Shown here: in pieces, positions 16,273 through 20,953 of the stretch | Position numbering within the stretch: the stretch's first letter is position 1 | Layout of the letters: the number at the start of each line of letters is the position of its first letter | Source: SG8-41 sp035574195 | GTDB taxonomy: Bacteria > Pseudomonadota > Gammaproteobacteria > Burkholderiales > SG8-41 | DNA length: 20,953 bases | NCBI GenBank assembly: GCA_035574195.1 | Contig: DATLZE010000117.1 | Coordinates: 1 to 20,953 of the forward strand | Reading direction: 5' to 3' | Program-made: the position numbers and the translations under genes | Notes under the pieces: model-generated | The model's input: only the letters and a program-made list of their open reading frames with translations | Told to the model about the DNA's origin: nothing | The model's database searches: none

Positions 16273-17712
16273 ATGCCGTTCACGATCGTCGTTCTGTGGA
16301 CCGATGCGCTGATCTGGCTGCTCGTGGCGGCGGCCGCGGTTTTCGCGTGGTACGTGCGCCGCCACCCGCACCTGCTGGCGCCCTGGCGGCGCGTGGCGCG
16401 CAGCGCGAGCGGCATGGCAGCGGCGACCGTGCTCGCGTTGTTCATTGTAGTGGGGCTCCTCGATTCGGTGCATTTCCGGCAAGCGCTTCCGGACGCGAAG
16501 GGCAGGACGGTGTACGCCGTGGAGGTGCTGTCGGTTCTCGACGCGATCGTCGCCCCGTTGCGCGCCCGCAGGGAGAAGACCTATTCCGCGCCCCTCGCAG
16601 CGCACCTCTACGCCAAGGAGACGATCGAGCTGCCGGACGGGCGCCAGATCCGCGATTATCCGCGGCTGCGCTACGGCGGCGCGCACCTCGCCGACCCCGA
16701 AGCCGAGCGCTGGCCCGACATCGCTCGGCGCGCGCTGTGGGGCTTCGCCGCGGGCGTCGTGCTGTGGGCCGTGCTCGCCGTTCTGCTTTGCGCGGGACTC
16801 GCGCGGCGCGGCCGCCGTGACACCGACGCGGTGTGGCGCGCGATCTGGCGCGGCGAGACCGAAGTGCCATGGCGGGCGGTGCTCGTCACGCTCGCACTGG
16901 TGTTGGCCGTGGCAGCTCCGGTCGCCGCGCTCTCCGCCCACTACCACGTGCTCGGCACCGACAAGGTGGGCCAGGACGTGCTCTACCTCGTGCTCAAGAG
17001 CGTCCGCACCGGGCTGGTGATCGGCACCGTGACCACGCTGGTCATGCTGCCGTTCGCATTGTTGCTCGGCGTCGCGGCGGGCTATTTCGGGGGCTGGGTG
17101 GACGACGTGATCCAGTATCTCTACACGACGTTGTCCTCGATCCCGGGGGTGCTGCTGATCGCTGCCGCCGTGTTGACGATGCAGGTCTGGATCGAGACCC
17201 ATCCGGAATTCTTCGACACCCTCACGGCGCGCGCCGACCTGCGGCTGCTGTTCCTGTGCCTGATCCTCGGCGTCACCAGCTGGACGGGGCTCGCGCGGCT
17301 GCTCCGAGGCGAGACGCTGAAGCTGCGCGAGCTGGAGTTCATCCAGGCGGCGCACGCCTTCGGAGTCTCGAACTGGCGCATCCTCACCCGCCATATCCTG
17401 CCCAACGTGATGCACATCGTGCTGATCGCCCTGGTGATGGATTTCTCGGGGCTGGTGCTCGCCGAGGCGGTGCTGTCCTACGTCGGGGTCGGCGTGGACC
17501 CCACGACGATCAGCTTCGGTACCATGATCAACAGCGCGCGTCTGGAGCTCGCGCGCGAGCCGGTCGTATGGTGGGCGCTCGCCGCCGCCTTCTGCTTCAT
17601 GCTGCTGCTGGTGCTCGCGGCCAACCTCTTCGCCGACGCCGTGCGCGACGCGTTCGACCCCCGCGTCCGCGTGGCCCGGCCGCTGCGCCTCGTCCCGGTG
17701 CGCAAGGCGTGA
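16273..17712 (+). CDS. Peptide-type ABC transporter permease with enlarged N-terminus, YejE/DppC-like
   Basis: A 479-residue permease, well over the roughly 300-340 residues usual for DppC or YejE. The C-terminal half is a standard DppC-like unit: LGTDKVGQDVLYLVLKSVRT at 227-246, the EAA loop at about 353-378 (ELEFIQAAHAFGVSNWRI), and the ending AVRDAFDPRVRV. The first 200 residues are extra: hydrophobic helices at about 8-27 and 47-63, a soluble stretch at about 64-154 with no family I recognise, and another helix at about 155-175. A further helix at 202-222 precedes the core. The ATG lies one base after the upstream permease stop, so the two are probably coupled. The extension may contact the unusually large binding protein, which is inference. 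Confidence 0.9.
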   Translation: MPFTIVVLWTDALIWLLVAAAAVFAWYVRRHPHLLAPWRRVARSASGMAAATVLALFIVVGLLDSVHFRQALPDAKGRTVYAVEVLSVLDAIVAPLRARREKTYSAPLAAHLYAKETIELPDGRQIRDYPRLRYGGAHLADPEAERWPDIARRALWGFAAGVVLWAVLAVLLCAGLARRGRRDTDAVWRAIWRGETEVPWRAVLVTLALVLAVAAPVAALSAHYHVLGTDKVGQDVLYLVLKSVRTGLVIGTVTTLVMLPFALLLGVAAGYFGGWVDDVIQYLYTTLSSIPGVLLIAAAVLTMQVWIETHPEFFDTLTARADLRLLFLCLILGVTSWTGLARLLRGETLKLRELEFIQAAHAFGVSNWRILTRHILPNVMHIVLIALVMDFSGLVLAEAVLSYVGVGVDPTTISFGTMINSARLELAREPVVWWALAAAFCFMLLLVLAANLFADAVRDAFDPRVRVARPLRLVPVRKA

Positions 17713-17716
17713 CCGC

Positions 17717-19807
17717 ATGAGCGAGCGCCCGTTGCTGAGCGTCAGGAACCTGCGCACCTGGCTCGATGCGGGAGGCGCCGTGGTGCGCGCGGTGGACGGC
17801 GTCTCCTTCGAGATCGGGCGCGGCGAGACCTTCGCGCTGCTCGGCGAGTCGGGCTGCGGCAAGACGATGACGGCGCTGTCGCTGATGCGGTTGCTGCCGG
17901 AGGCGGGCAGCATCGTCGGGGGGGTGGCCGAGCTCGACGGCACCGATCTGCTCGCGCTGCCGGAGGCCCAGATGCGCAACGTTCGCGGCCGGCGCCTCGC
18001 CATGATCTTCCAGGAACCCGCGCTCGCCTTGAACCCGGTGATGACCGCTGGCGAGCAGATCGCCGAGACGCTCCAGCGCCACACCCGGATCGGCGCTGCG
18101 CAGATCGAGGCGCGCGTTATGGAGCTGCTCGAGGCGATGCGCATTCCGGACGCCGCGCGCCGGCGGCACGAATATCCCTTCCAGCTCTCCGGCGGCATGA
18201 AGCAGCGGGTGATGATCGCAATGGCGCTCGCCTGCGACCCGCAGCTGCTGATCGCCGACGAGCCGACCACCGCGCTCGACGTCACGATCCAGTCGCAGGT
18301 GCTCGATCTCCTGCGCGAGCAGCAGAGGTCCCGCAACATGTCGCTGATGCTGATCACCCACGACCTCGCGGTGGTCGCGGAGATGGCGCACCGCATTGCG
18401 GTGATGTACGCGGGCGAGATCGTGGAGTGCGCCGCTCGCGATGCGTTCTTCTCGCGCCCGGCCCATCCCTACTCCAGGAAGCTGTTCGATTCCCTGCCCT
18501 CGGTCGAGCGGCGCGCGGCGGGCCTCGCCGTGATCCCCGGCGCCGTGCCCCCGCTCACGCGAGAATTCACCGGTTGCCGCTTTGCCGAGCGCTGCGATCA
18601 CGCGTGGGAGCTGTGCCGGCGCGCCGCTCCGGACTTGTACGAAGCGGGCGAGGGCCAGCGGGTGCGATGCCATTTGTTTGCGCCCGGTATGCGACGCGAG
18701 GCGCTGGGCGTCTGGCGCGAGGCGGGGCAGCAGGCTCGCGGCGGGGCCGAGGTGCGCCGATCCGACCGCCCCGCTCCTCGCGCCCCACTTCTTGCGGTCA
18801 GGGACCTCAAGGTTCATTTCCCCGTTCGCAGAGGGCTGTTCAGACGGGTCGTGGCGCGCGTCAAGGCGGTGGACGGGGTCTCGCTCGAGATCCCCGAGGG
18901 CAGGACGCTCGGGCTGGTGGGCGAGTCGGGTTGCGGCAAGACCACGGTCGGCAAAGGCATCCTGCGCCTCGTGCAGGCAGCGGGCGGCGAGATCGTGTTC
19001 GACGGGGCCGATCTGCTGCGCCTCGGGCGCGCGCAGCTGCGCGCGCGGCGCAGGGAGGTGCAAATCATCTTCCAGGATCCGTATGCCTCGCTCGACCCGC
19101 GCATGCGGGTCATGGAAGCGCTGGAGGAAGGCATGGTGGCGCTCGGCATCGGCGCGAGCCGCGAGGAGCGCCAGGCGCGCATTGACCGGCTCCTCGCCGA
19201 GGTGGGGCTCGACCCGGAGGCGAAGCTGCGCTACCCCCACGAGTTCTCGGGAGGACAGCGCCAGCGCATCGCGATCGCGCGCGCGCTCTCGGTCGAGCCG
19301 CGGCTCGTCGTATGCGACGAGCCCACCTCCGCGCTCGACGTCTCGGTGCAAGCACAGATCCTCAACCTGCTCAAAGACCTGCAGCGGCAGAGGGGGCTCG
19401 CCTATCTCTTCATCTCGCACAACATCTCGGTCATCGAGTTCATCGCCCACGAGGTCGCGGTGATGTATCTCGGGCGCATCGTCGAGCGCGGTTCGGTTGA
19501 CGAGGTGCTCACGAGCCCGCGGCATCCCTACACGCGCGCGCTGCTCTCGGCGGTGCCGGTGATCGAGCCCGGGAGCCGGCGCGAGGTGATCCGGCTCCAG
19601 GGCGATCTGCCCTCGCCGGTGGATCCGCCGCCGGGCTGCCATTTTCACCCGCGCTGCCCCGAGGCCTTCGCCCGCTGCCGTGCTCTCTATCCGGAGAGCT
19701 CGCGCTTCTCGGCCACCCACGTCGTGCACTGCCATCTCTATCCGGCCGCGGGGAATACGCAGTCCGCGCAGAAAGAGCGCGCGGATGAAGACAACGCCGG
19801 GCCTTGA
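17717..19807 (+). CDS. Fused double ATPase of a peptide-type ABC transporter, YejF-like (DppD-DppF fusion)
   Basis: A 696-residue protein with two complete ABC nucleotide-binding domains. Half one: Walker A GESGCGKT at 43-50, signature LSGGM at 157-161, Walker B LLIADEP at 177-183, switch His215. Half two: GESGCGKT at 402-409, FSGGQ at 510-514, LVVCDEP at 530-536, His568. Each half ends in an oligopeptide-transporter C-terminal domain with four cysteines at identical spacing (287/293/300/318 and 641/647/654/672), the pattern that binds an iron-sulfur cluster in studied Dpp/Opp ATPases. The fusion supplies both ATPases for the two permeases just upstream. The last 18 residues (from about GNTQSAQKE) are charged and lie in a repeat-like sequence. 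The start ATG is 4 bases after the permease stop. Confidence 0.95.
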   Translation: MSERPLLSVRNLRTWLDAGGAVVRAVDGVSFEIGRGETFALLGESGCGKTMTALSLMRLLPEAGSIVGGVAELDGTDLLALPEAQMRNVRGRRLAMIFQEPALALNPVMTAGEQIAETLQRHTRIGAAQIEARVMELLEAMRIPDAARRRHEYPFQLSGGMKQRVMIAMALACDPQLLIADEPTTALDVTIQSQVLDLLREQQRSRNMSLMLITHDLAVVAEMAHRIAVMYAGEIVECAARDAFFSRPAHPYSRKLFDSLPSVERRAAGLAVIPGAVPPLTREFTGCRFAERCDHAWELCRRAAPDLYEAGEGQRVRCHLFAPGMRREALGVWREAGQQARGGAEVRRSDRPAPRAPLLAVRDLKVHFPVRRGLFRRVVARVKAVDGVSLEIPEGRTLGLVGESGCGKTTVGKGILRLVQAAGGEIVFDGADLLRLGRAQLRARRREVQIIFQDPYASLDPRMRVMEALEEGMVALGIGASREERQARIDRLLAEVGLDPEAKLRYPHEFSGGQRQRIAIARALSVEPRLVVCDEPTSALDVSVQAQILNLLKDLQRQRGLAYLFISHNISVIEFIAHEVAVMYLGRIVERGSVDEVLTSPRHPYTRALLSAVPVIEPGSRREVIRLQGDLPSPVDPPPGCHFHPRCPEAFARCRALYPESSRFSATHVVHCHLYPAAGNTQSAQKERADEDNAGP

Positions 19808-19817
19808 GCTTTCTGCG
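19767..19817. repeat. Inverted repeat spanning the end of the double-ATPase gene
   Basis: CGCAGAAAG (19767-19775) and CTTTCTGCG (19809-19817) are exact reverse complements, 33 bases apart, with further CTGCG-type units nearby (CTTTCTGCGTTCTGCGCGG). It overlaps the last codons and stop of the ATPase gene. It resembles the dispersed CGCAGA-rich repeats seen in many proteobacterial genomes, or it may be part of the transcript end. Confidence 0.35.
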
Positions 19818-19824
19818 TTCTGCG

Positions 19825-19854
19825 CGGGCGGAAAAGGCCAGAACCAGCCGCCCG
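19825..19854. terminator. Possible hairpin between the convergent ATPase and mltD genes
   Basis: CGGGCGG (19825-19831) and CCGCCCG (19848-19854) form a 7-bp GC stem with a 16-base loop in the 69-base gap between two convergent genes. No T tract follows on either strand, so this is a weak terminator candidate. Confidence 0.3.
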
Positions 19855-19876
19855 GGCTCGGCGTGGCGCTGGCGCG

Positions 19877-20953
19877 CTATGCCGGCTGGCGCATGCCGGC
19901 GGGCTTCTTGACGGGAGCCCGGCACCGGACCTGCTTCTTGACGCCCGCGACCGCCCGCGCGCATTTCGCCTTCGCCGGCCGGTAACGGGCGAGAACGACT
20001 TTGGGTGCGGGCAGATCGGGCAGGTGCGGCTCTGCAGTGGCGCCGCGCAGCGGCACGAGCAGCGTCTGCCCCGGCATGATCCGCCTGTTTCCGGGAATGC
20101 CGTTCGCCTCCTTCAGTTGCGCGAGCGTGAGGCCGTGCCGCGCCGCGATCGCCTCCGGCTTGTCGTTGCGCTTCACGGTATAGGTCTGCCAAGTGACGAG
20201 CGGCTTGTCGTGCGCCTCGAGGTTGCGCCGGAAGGTCTCGACCTTGTGCCGGGGCAGCACGAGAGTCTCCGAGCCGTCGGCCCGGATCACCGGCTTGTTG
20301 TGGGCGGGATTGAGGAAGCGGAATTCCTCCTCCGGCATTTCCGCGAGGCGCGCGGCGAGCTTGACGTCGATGTGACGCCGGGTGGTGACGACGGCGAAAT
20401 AGGGCTCGTTCGGCACCTCGGCGAGCCTGAGCCCGAAGCGCGCAGGATCGGCGACGATGTTCTTCACCGCCTGTAGCTTCGGCAGGTAATTGCGCGTCTC
20501 GTTCGGCATCGTCAGGCTCTCGTAGTCGGCCGGCAGCCCCTTCGCCTGGTTGCGGGCGATGGCGCGGGAGACCGCTCCCTCGCCCCAGTTGTAGGCAGCG
20601 AGCGCGAGATCCCAGCTGCCGAACAGGCCGTAGAGCTTTTGCAGGTAGTCGAGCGCGGCGCCGGTCGCCGCCAGCACGTCGCGCCGGCCGTCGTACCAAA
20701 AGTTCTGGCGCAGCCCGTAGAGCTTGCCGGTAGAAGGGATGAACTGCCAGATGCCGGAAGCGTGGGAGCGGGAATAGGCGCGCGGGTTGTAGGCGCTCTC
20801 GATCATCGGCAGCAGTGCGATCTCCGCAGGCATGCCGCGCCGCTCGACTTCTTCCACCACGTGGTAGAGGAAACGGCTCGCGCGCTCGACCATGCGCGCG
20901 ACGTAATCGGGCCGGCTCGCGTACCACTGCTCCCATTCCTGTACCAGGGGGCC
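19877..20953 (-). CDS. mltD: MltD-like membrane-bound lytic murein transglycosylase (N-terminus beyond right edge)
   Basis: The frame is open to the window edge: GPLVQEWEQWYASRPDYVAR precedes the first internal ATG and matches the MltD pattern, so the gene is 5'-truncated by the window, not started at that ATG. About 358 residues are visible. The lysozyme-like domain has the catalytic Glu in LLPMIESAYNP (codon 20798-20800), then HASGIWQFIPSTGKLYG and ALAAYNWGEGAV. One LysM peptidoglycan-binding domain lies at about 20048-20188 (QTYTVKRNDKPEAIA to GQTLLVPL). The tail is basic and Ala/Lys-rich. MltD cleaves the glycan backbone of murein, producing 1,6-anhydro-muropeptides in the periplasm. It converges on the peptide transporter operon. 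Confidence 0.93.
   Translation of the reverse strand, partial: GPLVQEWEQWYASRPDYVARMVERASRFLYHVVEEVERRGMPAEIALLPMIESAYNPRAYSRSHASGIWQFIPSTGKLYGLRQNFWYDGRRDVLAATGAALDYLQKLYGLFGSWDLALAAYNWGEGAVSRAIARNQAKGLPADYESLTMPNETRNYLPKLQAVKNIVADPARFGLRLAEVPNEPYFAVVTTRRHIDVKLAARLAEMPEEEFRFLNPAHNKPVIRADGSETLVLPRHKVETFRRNLEAHDKPLVTWQTYTVKRNDKPEAIAARHGLTLAQLKEANGIPGNRRIMPGQTLLVPLRGATAEPHLPDLPAPKVVLARYRPAKAKCARAVAGVKKQVRCRAPVKKPAGMRQPA

Noticed and set aside
16222..18396. A 724-codon frame antisense to the permease and ATPase genes
   Set aside because: Crosses the boundary of two verified plus-strand genes; Gln/His/Arg-rich composition typical of a shadow frame.
17597..19735. A 712-codon frame antisense to the fused ATPase
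   Set aside because: Mirrors two verified ABC domains; no domain of its own.

Overview
The window is a stretch of chromosome from a GC-rich betaproteobacterium. The strongest evidence is gene order: tRNA-Leu, tig, clpP, clpX, lon, hupB, tRNA-Val, tRNA-Asp, ppiD is a well-known betaproteobacterial housekeeping block. The protein sequences (HpnC/D/E, FabI, YejB/YejE-like permeases) fit this. Genus cannot be fixed from the sequence alone. There is no insertion sequence, phage gene, CRISPR array or rRNA, and no gene-free stretch longer than about 200 bases.

Left region (1-3233, minus strand): a squalene/hopanoid-precursor operon read right to left as hpnC, hpnD, a PrpF/4-oxalomesaconate-tautomerase-like gene, then hpnE cut by the window edge. 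HpnC, HpnD and HpnE together convert farnesyl diphosphate to squalene through presqualene diphosphate and hydroxysqualene. The PrpF-like gene inside the operon is unexpected.

Centre (3338-12077, plus strand): tRNA-Leu(UAG), trigger factor, the ClpXP protease (clpP overlaps the tig stop), Lon protease behind a heat-shock-like promoter, HU behind a strong sigma-70-type promoter with a long structured leader, tRNA-Val(UAC), tRNA-Asp(GUC), a canonical intrinsic terminator, and the membrane-anchored periplasmic folding factor PpiD. The theme is protein folding and turnover.

Right region (12169-20953): fabI on the minus strand, convergent with ppiD. Divergent from fabI is a four-gene peptide-type ABC transporter operon: a solute-binding lipoprotein with an extra C-terminal membrane anchor, a YejB-like permease, a YejE/DppC-like permease with a large N-terminal extension, and a fused double ATPase. 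A convergent MltD-like lytic transglycosylase gene runs off the right edge. Its position beside the transporter allows the hypothesis that the transporter recovers peptides or muropeptides released from the cell wall.

I did not find a convincing new multi-gene system. The points most worth following are the PrpF-like gene in the hpn operon, the doubly anchored binding protein with its enlarged permease, an active-site-proximal substitution in FabI, and several strong RNA hairpins around the tRNA and hupB genes.
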